Assembly: GCA_024704765.1 (NCBI GenBank)
Contig: JAKMXF010000026.1
Location: 1 to 64,000 of the forward strand
Source of the DNA: Oopsacas minuta
Lineage: Eukaryota > Porifera > Hexactinellida > Lyssacinosida > Leucopsacidae
DNA: 64,000 bases
Reading direction: 5' to 3'
Shown here in pieces: positions 31,804-42,810 of this stretch. Position numbers and translations under genes: made by a program. The notes beneath the pieces were generated by a model, which ran no database searches, was not told where the DNA came from, and worked only from the letters and a program-made list of their open reading frames with translations. Each line of letters starts with the position of its first letter. Within the stretch, counting starts at the first letter, position 1.

Positions 31804-34110
31804 ATGGGATGTGGTTCATCAACTCAAGCTTCATCCAGCATATCAATCAGGAATCCTGGCCCAAAACACTCAAAAGAAACGACACAAAGCTCTGCCCTCC
31901 TTGATCCAATAGCGAATATGAATTTTCCAGACCTTAGCGAACATAATAACTATATGTCGAAATGTCTCAACAAAGAGATATACTCCAAATTGTTCGCCCT
32001 TACTACTAAATCAGGCTTTAGGATTGACCAAGCTATACAAACTGGTGTTGACAACCCTGGCCATCCATTCATAATGACAGTAGGTTGTGTAGCAGGTGAT
32101 GAAGAATCCTATGAACTATTCTCTGACTTATTTGATCCTGTGATTGAGAAGAGACATAATGGTTACAAGAAATGTTCAAAACACATCACTGATCTGGATT
32201 TCAGTAAACTTGTGGGTGGTGAGCTAGATCCAGAATATGTCCTATCCTCTCGTGTCCGTACAGGTCGAAGTATCCGTGGATATTCTCTCCCGCCTCATTG
32301 TACCAGAGAGGAACGTAGAGGTGTAGAGAAGATTGTAGCAGAGGTTCTTTCTTGTTTCTCAGGTGAATTTCAAGGTGCCTATTATCCATTAAATGACATG
32401 ACAGAAGAACTACAAAACCAACTAATTGATGATCATTTTCTTTTTGACAAACCTGTCTCTCCCCTTCTCTTAGCTTCTCGTATGGCACGTGACTGGCCTG
32501 ATGCACGTGGTATTTGGCACAACGAGAAAAAGAATCTGTTAGTCTGGGTAAATGAAGAAGATCACACGCGTGTAATATCAATGCAACAAGGTGGCAATAT
32601 GCGTGAAGTGTTCACTCGATTTTGTGAAGGGCTGAACAAGTTTGAGAGTGAACTGAAAGCACTCGGTCAGACTCTTATGTGGAATGATCATTTAGGATAT
32701 ATCCTTACTTGCCCTTCTAATTTGGGTACTGGGCTTAGGGCAGGCGTCCATGTTAAGCTTCCCCTTCTGTCTAAAACTCCGCTTTTTGAAGAGATCTTAC
32801 TACATCTCCGCCTCCAGAAGAGAGGGATAGGAGGAGTTGATAAGGAATCCTCAGGGGGCGTGTTTGACATTTCTAATCTTGACAGGCTTGGTGTCTCTGA
32901 AGTACAGCTAGTCCAACTTGTCATTGACGGAGTTCAACTTTTGATTCAAATGGAGAAAAAGCTCAAAAGCAATGCTTGGATTCATGAGCTACTTCCTGAA
33001 GCCATCAAAGCTAATGATCCACTCAATAGTTTTCCTGATCTCTCAAAGCATAATAATTACATGGCAAAACATTTGTCCCCTGCTATCTATTTTGGTCTCA
33101 AAGATAAGGTAACGTCAAATGGTTTCACTCTAGATCACGCAATACAGACAGGTGTTGATAATCCTGGTCATCCTTTCATCATGACAGTTGGGTGCGTAGC
33201 AGGAGACGAAGAGACTTATAAGACATTTTCAGCTATGTTCGACCCAATCATTGAGGATAGACATAATGGATACAAGGTAGATGGGATCCATAAAACAGAC
33301 CTCGACCCGAATCACTTGAAAGGCGGAGAGCTAGATCCAGAATATGTCCTATCCTCTCGTGTCCGTACAGGTCGAAGTATCCGTGGATATTCTCTCCCGC
33401 CTCATTGTACCAGAGAGGAACGTAGAGGTGTAGAGAAGATTGTAGCAGAGGTTCTTTCTTGTTTCTCAGGTGAATTTCAAGGTGCCTATTATCCATTAAA
33501 TGACATGACAGAAGAACTACAAAACCAACTAATTGATGATCATTTTCTTTTTGACAAACCTGTCTCTCCCCTTCTCTTAGCTTCTCGTATGGCACGTGAC
33601 TGGCCTGATGCACGTGGTATTTGGCACAACGAGAAAAAGAATCTGTTAGTCTGGGTAAATGAAGAAGATCACACGCGTGTAATATCAATGCAACAAGGTG
33701 GCAATATGCGTGAAGTGTTCTCTCGATTTTGTGAAGGGTTGAACAAGTTTGAATCCGAGCTAAACAAGCGTAATCAAGAATTGATGTGGAGTGAGCACCT
33801 TGGTTACATTCTAACCTGCCCATCTAATCTAGGTACAGGGTTACGCGCTGGTGTTCATATCAAGCTGCCCAAACTTTGTCAACAAAAGGAATTTGATAGC
33901 ATACTCACATCCCTCCGCCTACAAAAAAGGGGCACAGGTGGAGTAGACACAGAAGCAACAGGTGGAGTTTTTGACATCTCAAATTTAGATCGTTTAGGAT
34001 TCTCTGAAGTTGAGCTAACTCAGAAGGTTATTGACGGGATAGTCCACCTTGTAAAGATGGAGAAATTGTTAGAGAAAGGGGATTCCATTTGTCATCTCAT
34101 ACCTCACTGA
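31804..34110 (+). CDS. Two-domain creatine kinase, N-myristoylated (flagellar type)
   Basis: A 768-residue protein in one open frame. It transfers phosphate between ATP and creatine to buffer and move energy. Residues about 39-400 and 408-768 are two complete creatine kinase domains offset by 369 residues. Each has the FPDLS.HNNYM start, [60 protein letters not shown] and the active-site [15 protein letters not shown], with catalytic Cys at 303 and 672. [10 protein letters not shown] marks creatine rather than arginine kinase (CPTNLGT). Both domains look active. The start MGCGSS predicts myristoylation and membrane attachment, as in sea urchin sperm flagellar creatine kinase, which however has three domains; vertebrate forms have one. 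An acceptor (CCTTACATATACTTAG) ends 7 nt before the ATG. The 393 bp coding residues 140-270 and 509-639 are identical between domains. Confidence 0.95.
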   Translation: MGCGSSTQASSSISIRNPGPKHSKETTQSSALLDPIANMNFPDLSEHNNYMSKCLNKEIYSKLFALTTKSGFRIDQAIQTGVDNPGHPFIMTVGCVAGDEESYELFSDLFDPVIEKRHNGYKKCSKHITDLDFSKLVGGELDPEYVLSSRVRTGRSIRGYSLPPHCTREERRGVEKIVAEVLSCFSGEFQGAYYPLNDMTEELQNQLIDDHFLFDKPVSPLLLASRMARDWPDARGIWHNEKKNLLVWVNEEDHTRVISMQQGGNMREVFTRFCEGLNKFESELKALGQTLMWNDHLGYILTCPSNLGTGLRAGVHVKLPLLSKTPLFEEILLHLRLQKRGIGGVDKESSGGVFDISNLDRLGVSEVQLVQLVIDGVQLLIQMEKKLKSNAWIHELLPEAIKANDPLNSFPDLSKHNNYMAKHLSPAIYFGLKDKVTSNGFTLDHAIQTGVDNPGHPFIMTVGCVAGDEETYKTFSAMFDPIIEDRHNGYKVDGIHKTDLDPNHLKGGELDPEYVLSSRVRTGRSIRGYSLPPHCTREERRGVEKIVAEVLSCFSGEFQGAYYPLNDMTEELQNQLIDDHFLFDKPVSPLLLASRMARDWPDARGIWHNEKKNLLVWVNEEDHTRVISMQQGGNMREVFSRFCEGLNKFESELNKRNQELMWSEHLGYILTCPSNLGTGLRAGVHIKLPKLCQQKEFDSILTSLRLQKRGTGGVDTEATGGVFDISNLDRLGFSEVELTQKVIDGIVHLVKMEKLLEKGDSICHLIPH
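32221..32613 (+). repeat. Exact internal duplication in creatine kinase, domain 1 copy
   Basis: These 393 bp are identical, base for base, to 33328-33720 (offset 1107). The flanks diverge at once on the left (GGTGGT against GGCGGA) and after a further 35 bp or so on the right, where the two sequences differ at 32614 and again about 18 bases later. The tract covers residues 140-270 of the protein. Confidence 0.93.
33328..33720 (+). repeat. Exact internal duplication in creatine kinase, domain 2 copy
   Basis: Identical to 32221-32613, including third codon positions, whereas codons outside the tract differ freely between the domains. Covers residues 509-639. Best explained by recent gene conversion between the two domains. 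Confidence 0.93.
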
Positions 34111-34340
34111 TTATCTTATTCGATACTTAATTATTCGACAACTCTATTTTACGATATATATCCACTTCCTGTCCACTCTTGTATTCTTATATGCTACTTA
34201 TTTATATGCCCATATGTACTACTAATACATTCATTTACTATTTATCAATCAATATCCTATCTTCTTTTGTTTTAGTAAGCTTACTCAATGCATATGACTT
34301 ACTTTATCTTCATTTCCAAGGTTTATTACACAGTCATTCT

Positions 34341-34346
34341 AATAAA
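34341..34346 (+). terminator. Candidate polyadenylation signal of creatine kinase
   Basis: AATAAA about 230 nt after the stop codon, the first canonical hexamer seen downstream. Confidence 0.4.
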
Positions 34347-36267
34347 CCACGTTCTTGATGAAGAACGCTGTTTGTACAAAAGTTGTTTACTTAAGATGCG
34401 TATGTATTATGTATAAGATACTTGCTTTATCTATTTGAACCTTAGTACGAAATGTGTAAATTTTTGAACAGTAATGGCAATAGTTAAATTCTTTACAGTG
34501 CATTCAAATTGAGAACAATTTTTGTTAACAAATTCTGTTCGTAAGCATTCAGATGACGTCATTTCGATTCGGAAAAATTGTATAGACTTCGTGTGTTACT
34601 AAGTATCATGATTCAAATATTCTGGGAAAAATGAACCATTTTGATATTATCGAACAAATCGATTTCTCAATATATTTATTTATTATTTTATCCCTAGTCA
34701 AAAAATTGCATCGCAACATTGCCTTATGTGTAGAATGATATGCCATAGTAGGGTTTGGATTATCCGTTATTTATAGATACCCGGATACCGGATATGCTGA
34801 CGTCATGATTCTACCAAAAGCTAACTCATCATGGGATTGTTATGTAATCATGACCTCAACAAAATGAAATAATCCAAATATTTGAATTTCTAAATACCTG
34901 TCACATAAAGGCCCAGATTACTAACCAAGAGCCACGTAGCATCTCCAGTATTATCACAAAAGGCTATTGAATGGAATTTGGACGGACCATGGATAATACA
35001 AAATAACAATTTCCGCCAACAATTATCCTCGAGGCAAATATTGCAGAGTATGATACTCGGTTGTGTAGCCAGTTTGACTTGATCTATAGTCAAACCACTT
35101 AGTTAATTATTCAGTTCAGTATGCTATAGCTTGTACTTAATAGCTGCATATTTATTACCTTGACACACATTTATTTTCAAATATAAAGTTAGTAAAGGTA
35201 ACAAGGAAGAGCAATTTCGGGCTTTTAGGGAACACTGGACTTAACCGTATCTTTCCTAGAATTAGCGGCAGTTAATCGGTTAACTAAATCCAGCCCTGAT
35301 CCTTGAAAACTGTAAATGGTCATTTCGTCGCTGCATAGTTCGCCCCCCGAAATTGTATATGTGATTTATGTTATTATTAGGTATTGTGGTCCTAGGACCA
35401 AAATTATATCCGGATGCAGACTACTCTTGATTGTTTGATTGAGTGTTTTAGATGTCTCTTGTTGTTGAAATGGATTTTTTCTCTAATTACTATATCTTGT
35501 TTTTATCAAGCATTTTGGTACTGTACACCTCTTGTATATGATCTTGACTCTTATCTACCATCTATTTGATGCTCAATATTTATTTACTAACTTGAAAAAC
35601 ATAAACAAGGGACCAAAATCCCGAAGTAGGACCAATTTTCCATCAATTTTTTGGACCCATTTTACTGGTAACGAATGATTACTGGGATTCGAAGACCTTG
35701 TCCTATTGGTGGTCAATTGTAGAAATTCATTTTTTGGTGCCTCCTGATGCTGGACAATAGAAATTTTCTTGTTTAATGTTAACATCAAATTGATTTGGTG
35801 CTTGTGATCAAATGAAATCTAATTCGTTCAAAAAATTTCTGTTCTTAAAGCATTTATCAGTTCTGAGTTATTGAAACTTTTAACTTTACCAATTTTGAAA
35901 AGAGAGAAAAATTGACAAGATTTTTCATCATCATAGATTGAATCCGGGTATATCTCATCATCGAGCTCAGAAATTTTTCTCTTTCACTTATTCAGACACT
36001 TGTTAACTTGAATTGAAAAGTAGAATCAGTTTCATCTATTTGCTGAATATTCTTTCATATCTCAGTTTGTTTATCGTAGAATAATTCCAACAACTGCAAT
36101 TGCAAACAGGTTATATGTATGTATAGCCTCAGAAAATGCGTTCTTAACAACTATGAGCCGTTGATGGATCCAATATTTGCGGTTGTTTACTCAAATGAAT
36201 TCCATGTTCCTCTTGTAATCCGCTACTATATCAGATTTGTAAATTCTGAGGTATTTTTTAAACCAAC
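34347..36267. other. Intergenic; Helitron-like fragment at 34780-35060
   Basis: No gene. Between about 34795 and 35060 the + strand carries family landmarks (GACGTCATGATTCTACCAAA, AACTCATCATGGGATTGTTA, ATTACTAACCAAGAGCCACG, GGACCATGGATAATAC), so this is a worn Helitron-like copy without clear ends. The rest shows nothing. Confidence 0.5.
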
Positions 36268-37229
36268 CAGCGGTTCCCAACCTGGGCTTATCTTTTGGTG
36301 GTCCAAGTATGTGCAATACATACGAGTATATTTGATTTTCCTTAAGAAATTATTTCTTCAATGTAATTCTTTCCTATCCTAGACCCTATCTATCTACTCT
36401 TACATGGCTTCAAGTGGTAAATTATTATATCTAGGAATTCATCAGCGCAAATTCAAAATCAGTGACACATATTATGATTTTTTGGGCTCTCCCCAAATTT
36501 TGACAACAAATTACTAAATTCAATATAGGGGGTATCCCCAGATAGAGAGGACGAATATTTGGATTTTGGGGCTCCCAAATGGCCCCATGCTGCGCATGCG
36601 GTACTCACTTTTAAATATCTCCAAAATTGGTCCATATTGTGTCAGATAAATCGTATACAGAGGTACAAATATATGTCAGAATAAACCTCTCTACAAATTT
36701 TCAGCTCTTTTAACTCTAACGGTGTGGGATGTAGACCTGATACGGAACTACAAACAAAATACACCGAGATTAATGCTGGACGTTAAATATAGGCCTAGAG
36801 TTGTTTGCGTCGTTTTTATAATATATGTTGGTATTCTGGCTTCCAATGACTACTGGTTGTTTGGAGAAATCATAGTACACCTTTGAGGGAAAAGATTTCA
36901 TGATTTCAAAGGGCTAAACTACCTGATAATACAGAGGGAAAACGGTACACGAAGAATTCTATGCCATCGAGCTAGAAAAGTTGCCAGAGCAATGGAAACA
37001 GTACGTAGACTGAAGGGGCGAATATATTGATCGGTTTAATAATCAATTCATATAGGAATTGTCTGTAAAATATGCAAAATTGTCTCATAATATATTTAAC
37101 AACCCATAGTATTCTAATACACTCAGGCAATGGCACCAACCTTTTTCTTGGGCCAGGGATTGGTTAAACGAGTTTGGGATTGTTATGCCGGAGTGTGTAT
37201 CTCAGAAAAAATGCACTTTAGTCCGAATG
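36268..37229. other. hAT-like terminus, otherwise no gene
   Basis: CAGCGGTTCCCAACCTGGGC at 36268, followed by TTTTGGTGGTCC, is a hAT-type terminal inverted repeat. No transposase follows and no right end was found. The remaining sequence to 37229 shows no coding frame. Confidence 0.5.
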
Positions 37230-37640
37230 AATGTATTACATACTTGTAAAAATACATGTCATCATTCCATAAAACAAAATTTTGTCAAAATGTGCAAATT
37301 ATATAATTTGTAGTCAATAATTCAGGGAATTATCAAAAAATAGTCCATCTTTGAAACCATGTAGAACGTTAAATATTGATATTTGATTAAAATGTTGAAA
37401 TACGAAATGTTCTACAATCGTTTCTACACAAAATATGAAATTTTGTCATGATAAAACTACGAAGTTTCTGAGTTAAAGCACATACCATGGATAGCACATG
37501 TTTTGCCAATAGCCACTTATAAATCTATGATCATGGAAATTATTGTAAAATCAGGATAGCCATTATATAGTATACATCTGACTTCCCATACCCTAATAAT
37601 ACATTTTGATATGAACAACCCTTGAGTGTAAATAATGTTT
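37230..37640. repeat. Dispersed repeat family A, copy 3
   Basis: Has the family order: TACATGTCATCATTCCATAA, ATACCATGGATAGCACATGT, TATTGTAAAATCAGGATAGC, then uninterrupted into CTTCCCATACCC and AATACATTTTGATATG. This copy lacks the insert present in copy 2. Confidence 0.55.
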
Positions 37641-37771
37641 CAATTATATTTCAAAGCAATTGTAGTTTTTAGACAATACTTACTGGTTCATCAGGGCACT
37701 AATTTAGAGGAGGCGCCTCCCACCACGTTGGTATATTTTACACCTATGGCTATACTATATATATAATCTAC

Positions 37772-38093
37772 GTTGTTTAATACGTCTTTCAATGAAGAAT
37801 CTTCACTTAAGTCGTATTATGTATAAACGTATTATACGTTCACTCTCAATTTCTGGTGAAGTAATTTCTATTAGGCTGATTTTTGCAATAAATATTTTGC
37901 ATCAAAACAGTAGTTCTCGAATTGTTAATGAGAAATCTCAGCACAGTTGACCAAATTATATAATACTGATAATGTGGTAACTGATACAAGTCTAACAATG
38001 TCAAAATCTGATACTTCGAGTTTAAACTAGATGTATAATTATTATACATTTAATATGTTCAAATAGATCACGAATAACGTATTATACAACTTA
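37772..38093. repeat. ACGTATTA-rich repeat, copy 2
   Basis: Matches 19264-19463 at both ends and at the TACAAGTCTAACAATGTCA segment, with an extra stretch in the middle. It lies 280 bp upstream of the DIP2 start, as copy 1 lies just upstream of the orphan gene. Confidence 0.55.
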
Positions 38094-38371
38094 GTTTTTT
38101 TGTATTACAAAACTGTCAAAAAGCGTTTAACATTACGTAACATTTGAACGACCTCTAACATATGTATTTTGCCTACAAATATTAAGGATATCTGTCACTA
38201 TATTGTGGCGTTGTCTTCCCCTTCACTATGTGATAATTCCGATGCTGATGAATACTTGTTCTTCCAAATTCTTTGATCTCTTTTATAAATTATTTTGTGG
38301 ACTCAATCAGAGGTTTACCACTATAATCATATTCTGTCTACACATTAGCTAGATAATTGCTTGTAATAGGA

Positions 38372-38721
38372 ATGGCTGAGTTGTTGGATATTAGCGATCT
38401 ACCTATTTCTGTACAGCAGAGCCTTAAAGTGCTGGACGATGAGCTTGAGGAGGGTGACATTACTCAAAAGGGATACGATAAAAAACGCAAGCAACTTTTG
38501 GAACCATTCACAGGATATCTAAGCAAAGGAGAAGAAGAGGGAAAAAATTCTCCCAGAAATCAGTCTCCAATTCCTCAATCTATTGATCTGATTGTTGATG
38601 ATGAAGATAGCATTGGTGAAGAGTTTTCGATTAGCATAAGAAAAGATGCAGTACAAGCGGCAATGCAGGCCTTAAGAGCTAACGGACCTATATCCAGCAA
38701 ACGTTCCATTCCATTAAATAG
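38372..38721 (+). CDS. DIP2: DIP2 (disco-interacting protein 2), coding exon 1
   Basis: Encodes the first 116 residues plus two bases. It starts MAELLDISDLPISVQQSL and contains LEEGDITQKGYDKKRKQLL, the hallmark of the DMAP1-binding domain at the N-terminus of DIP2 (human DIP2: LSEGDITQKGYEKKR). KDAVQAAMQALRANG and SSKRSIPLNR match the next conserved blocks. DIP2 proteins carry two adenylate-forming (AMP-binding) domains after this region and act in lipid metabolism and neuronal morphology in animals. The ATG was chosen over an upstream TTG in frame because it matches the family start. An acceptor (TTCTGTCTACACATTAG) ends 23 nt upstream. The exon ends at a GT donor (AG|GTATGA), phase 2. Confidence 0.92.
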
Positions 38722-39452
38722 GTATGATTCTCCATGTACACTGTCTTAAACATCCGATGGCGTAGCTAAACGTCATCAAGTTTGAAAAAATTTTGTCCAT
38801 ATAAATGTGGTATCAAATGCCGTATTTTTAGCATAATTCAATTGCAAGATTTATACAATCGATTTCGATGCCAATCAAAAATATTTGCATATACGAATTC
38901 ACACCCATAGACTATATAAGCTAATATATTCGTTTATCGTCCAATTTGGCACAATTTTTCTCCTACCCGGACATATTTTTGGTCCCCAGTTCCAAAAGTG
39001 TTGGATACAGTGCAACCTCTATAAGCGGGGTCTATTGCGTGGTATTTTGACCCACATCAAAATGTATTATAGTATTAGGATTTTGGCCTGCATATAGCGT
39101 ATTATAGTTAGGGTTGTACCGGATTAGAGATTTTCTACTCCGGCAGGATCTGGATATGCGGAAAATGGCCGAATATTGCCGGATATTGGATTAGTACCGG
39201 AAATCCGGTAGAGCTCTAATTATAGTCGTCGGATTTTTACCCTCATATAGTGAATAATAGTCAGTGGCGTAACCAGAGTTTAGTGTCAGAGGGAGCGAAT
39301 ACTAGAAATGTGCCAACTTCATCAAAATAATGGACTTCTTTTATTGCTAAGTGCTCGTTTAGTGGATAATCATATTGATTTCGCTGTATCCTTGATTTGA
39401 ATTAATAATATGCAAAGGGAAGATATCTTTCAATAGCTTGCTAATCCCGATA

Positions 39453-40076
39453 TCCTAGATATTAAATCTCAATTGTTGTTTGTCTGTGTTTTTGTCTGTT
39501 TGTTTGTCCGTTGTCAAGGAAAGGATTTACGGTATGCAAATTTGAAATTGTCGCATAACTATGTATTTAGCGTGTTTATCAAGGAAGTAAATAGAATTCA
39601 ATAAAACTCACTAAATATATCGAACATTCTGAATCTGATTTTCACACTTTGGGGTTAATCATATGTAAATTTATTGTTGTTATTATGAATATAAAGTAAA
39701 CAAATTTGTCAATTCTCAAATTATACGTACAACCTTGCTCTAAACGGCTACACTGGGGTAACTAATGTACCCTGAATCCGAATTCTCATTTTCAAGTTTC
39801 TCAAGTGTAAATACATTGTTGTTTTTATAAATATACAGGAAACAATTAGCAATATCTCACAATATACGTGGATATTCGCTCCCAACGGCTACAAAAGGGG
39901 TTGGTCTTACAAAATAATTCAATAATATATATGCCATTCACGTATATTTGTGAATTACATTGTTCTAAATATATCTATATGATAATACTGAAAGGGGCCG
40001 TAAATTTGGAGAACATTGGATACCTCGAGGCGCAATGCGCCGAGTTCATCGCGAAACGACGAGCCAAAAGGCTCGT
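39453..40076 (+). mobile_element. Helitron-like element, copy in DIP2 intron 1
   Basis: Starts TCCTAGATATTAAATCTCAA. Near the 3' end it has two hairpin-forming segments, GAGGCGCAATGCGCCGAG and ACGAGCCAAAAGGCTCGT, ending CTCGT at 40076. Its 3' 200 bp closely match the minus-strand copy at 50823-51137. No ORF is supported. Confidence 0.6.
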
Positions 40077-40644
40077 ATATATATTGTTTGTATGTTCTGA
40101 ATTGATTGAAGAAACAGGAAGATCCCCAGATCTGATTTTTGGCATGCACGAGTATTATGACGTCATTGTCACATTTTTGGATTTTTCAAAAATTCACATT
40201 ATTAATCACTGCTCAACCATAATACATGACAGAAGTTAGAAATTTGAAACACGGGTATCCCTCAATATACCAAATGTTCTGACCGCATGATTTTGGCCAA
40301 TGGCTAACTCATCATGGGATTATTGCGTCATCATGATTGTACAAAAATCTCCAAATTTCCCAATTTTCGATATTTTTGAGATTTTCATAAACCTCGAGTT
40401 AGAAGTGCCCAGATTACTAGCCAAATATCACCGACCAACTTTAGTGGTAATTATTTTAATGTTGATTGACCATGGATTATCTAAAATTATGATTTCCTTA
40501 ACAATTCTACCTCTAGGAACGTAGTGTTGATTATATCCGGTCGCGTATCGACCAAAAGCATTAATTTACTTAGCTGTTTAATACTTAAGCTAACCTGAGG
40601 CTCTAATCTTTCCCGCAGCGACCTAGTAAGCCAATCGCGCTAGT
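40077..40644 (+). mobile_element. Helitron-like element, adjoining copy
   Basis: Follows the previous copy directly. It shares with 11119-11790 the sequence of landmarks (TTGTTTGTATG; GATTGAAGAAAC; GACGTCATTGTCACATTTTT; CATCATGGGATTATTGCGTC; GACCATGGATTATC) and ends with GCAGCGACCTAGTAAGCC..CGCGCTAGT at 40644. The 5' end is not canonical, so it may be truncated by its neighbour. Confidence 0.6.
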
Positions 40645-41138
40645 ATCGTTTGTTGCGTTATTATTGTGTACACTTCATAATATCATGAACCTATCTATAT
40701 AGATATGAATTTCTATTATCCTGAAGGGGGCCATTAATTTGAATTTTTTATGTTGCCCTCGACATTTACACCCCTTGCTTAGTGATAAAGCGATGGATCG
40801 AAGGTTCGTCTCATTCAAATTCTTAGAATTCATATTGAAATACTCAATTTCAATACTTCCTCAAATCATCCGTGTTATATTTAAATATGGCCCAGGCCCT
40901 CTCGGTGACTACAGCATCATGTTCATGTATTAGGTAGCACTGTGAGGATTAAGGGGAACTGGGCCGTAAAGAAACTTGGAACTGTGTTGCTCCATATAAT
41001 TCGCATTTTTGCGATATTTTTCCCAACGAGATTTGATCATTGAAGTCACACTATAGTCAGTACAGAAATTTTAGGGATAATATTTTAAGCCTTGTTTCTA
41101 TCTGTGACTCAATCATTATAATAAATCTTAAATTTTAG

Positions 41139-41334
41139 AATAACTGAGGCAAAGACTGATTCTGGTGAAAATCCCTCGGTAAAGATTAATCCTATTCCAG
41201 TTAAGAGCCCAAAGCCGCGTATTGCACAGCCTTCTATTAGGATAACTCGAACTAGTAGCAATGGGTCTGATGATAGATTGGTTTACGATGAAGGATGTGT
41301 TTCAACCGCTCTACCTAACACGATAACAAAACAG
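41139..41334 (+). CDS. DIP2: DIP2, coding exon 2
   Basis: A 196-bp exon between an acceptor (AATCTTAAATTTTAG) and a donor (CAG|GTAATT). Exon 1 ends in phase 2, and joining restores an Arg codon and keeps the frame open through 65 codons to a phase 0 end. The sequence is Ser/Pro/Lys-rich (KINPIPVKSPKPRIAQPS) with RITRTSSNGSDDR, as expected for the poorly conserved linker between the DMAP1-binding domain and the first AMP-binding domain of DIP2. Intron 1 is 38722-41138. Confidence 0.8.
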
Positions 41335-41889
41335 GTAATTTCATTTAAATACTTGTTTTCAAACACTTTACATGCTAACAAATTGGAATGCAATTATCTG
41401 TTTGGATTGAATTATCATCACCATAAGAGAATAACAGGAGATTCTCCGCAAATCTATAAGAGGTATAAATTTTCCCCGCGCTCGCTCGTTTTATGAATAT
41501 TTACAATATGATACAGTTCACTATTATTTACATCACTTCCTCTGTTTTAATAACCATAATTGATAGTCTTCACAACTGGCAGGTAAATATGATGTGACTC
41601 TAATAGACAGGTTTATTTTCAGTAACTAAGAGCCTAAAAATGGTGGCCCCCTCGTTTAGTTAGAGGCAACATACTATTTCAATAGGAATATAATGAACAA
41701 TAGGCTATGGTGGATCTCACCATGGAACTACCGCCTCTTGGCTGGAATTAGCGACCACCTAAAAAGAGTCCCTACCATTTCCTTTTATAATGACCTCTGG
41801 ATAGCTGCCACCTGCTCTACGTGCCAGGTTGAATTCTACTAAACTGGAAGTAAAGGTTCTATTAATATGCTGTTAAGATATTATATATA
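41335..41889. other. Start of DIP2 intron 2, nothing recognised
   Basis: Intron 2 runs from 41335 to 56623 (about 15.3 kb) and is largely made of the mobile elements listed below. This first part shows only AT-rich sequence ending in a (TA)n run near 41883. Confidence 0.5.
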
Positions 41890-42480
41890 TATATAGATGT
41901 ATTTTTGGCATACAGGGAGGGTTATTTTGGGCAGGGCTCGGACAAGTTCGAGTCTTGGGCGAAAATTCACACCAATGACGAAATTATGTCAACATTTTGG
42001 AATTTCGAAAATCACATTATTAAAACTGATCACCCAATATGTATGATAAAAGTTTGAAATTTGAATTACAGGTACACCCGTCAATGTATAAAATTTCCTG
42101 ACGTCATGATTTGGTTAAAAACTAAATCATAATGGGAGTATTACGTCATTATGACTGGACAATTTTCTAGAATTTTTAGAATTTCTTAATACACGAAGGA
42201 TAAAGTGTACAGATTACTAACCAAAAAGCCATGTATCGCCTCCAGTATTACCGCACAAGGTTATTAAATCGAATTTGGATGGACCATTTCTGCTATTCCA
42301 TACACTCGAGGCACGAAGTGGCGAGTATATTCAGTCGCGTTGCGACAAAAAGTATTATGAACATTATCTATCATTTTCATACTTTTTACTTTTATTATTA
42401 CTGCTAACATGTGCAAATAAGTTGTTTCAGATCTTTTTCAATCTTAAATTCATATCTAAGTTATGGCTTAATCTATGAAT
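41890..42480 (+). mobile_element. Helitron-like element fragment in DIP2 intron 2
   Basis: The + strand carries TTTTTGGCATACAGGGAGGG, GGACAAGTTCGAGTCTTGG, CCTGACGTCATGATTTGG and TTTGGATGGACCATTT, in the same order as the complete copy at 11119-11790. It ends near GTCGCGTTGCGACAAAA without a clear 3' hairpin. Confidence 0.55.
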
Positions 42481-42810
42481 TATATGAGCGGAATATAACT
42501 ATATTACAGTTAAACTATCCTGCTATCCATGGACTGTACGTTTGTATTCTACCCTTCAACAACTTTCTAGGTAGCCTAAAATGTTAATTTTATTAAAGGC
42601 AATATAAGTGCTATTATTTATAGCCCAAAAGAATCAATTTCAATTCTAGTTATCTGTGTTTCTTTCTGGAGGGTATAGGTTTCTATTCAAGATTGAGGTT
42701 TACTGATAAGAAAACCAGTAGCCTCCAAATGTAACACTATATCTTTATTTAACATCTTCAATAACTCTATCTGTTGCATTGGTATATAGGTGGAAAATAA
42801 ACCGGTTAAC

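Noticed and set aside
32201-33823. Minus-strand frames of 126 and 191 codons inside the creatine kinase gene
   Set aside because: They are antisense shadows of the coding strand. They resemble each other only because the two domains share an identical tract.
31804-34110. Arginine kinase as identity of the phosphagen kinase
   Set aside because: Both domains carry [10 protein letters not shown] and [12 protein letters not shown], the creatine kinase pattern; arginine kinases have CPTNLGT.
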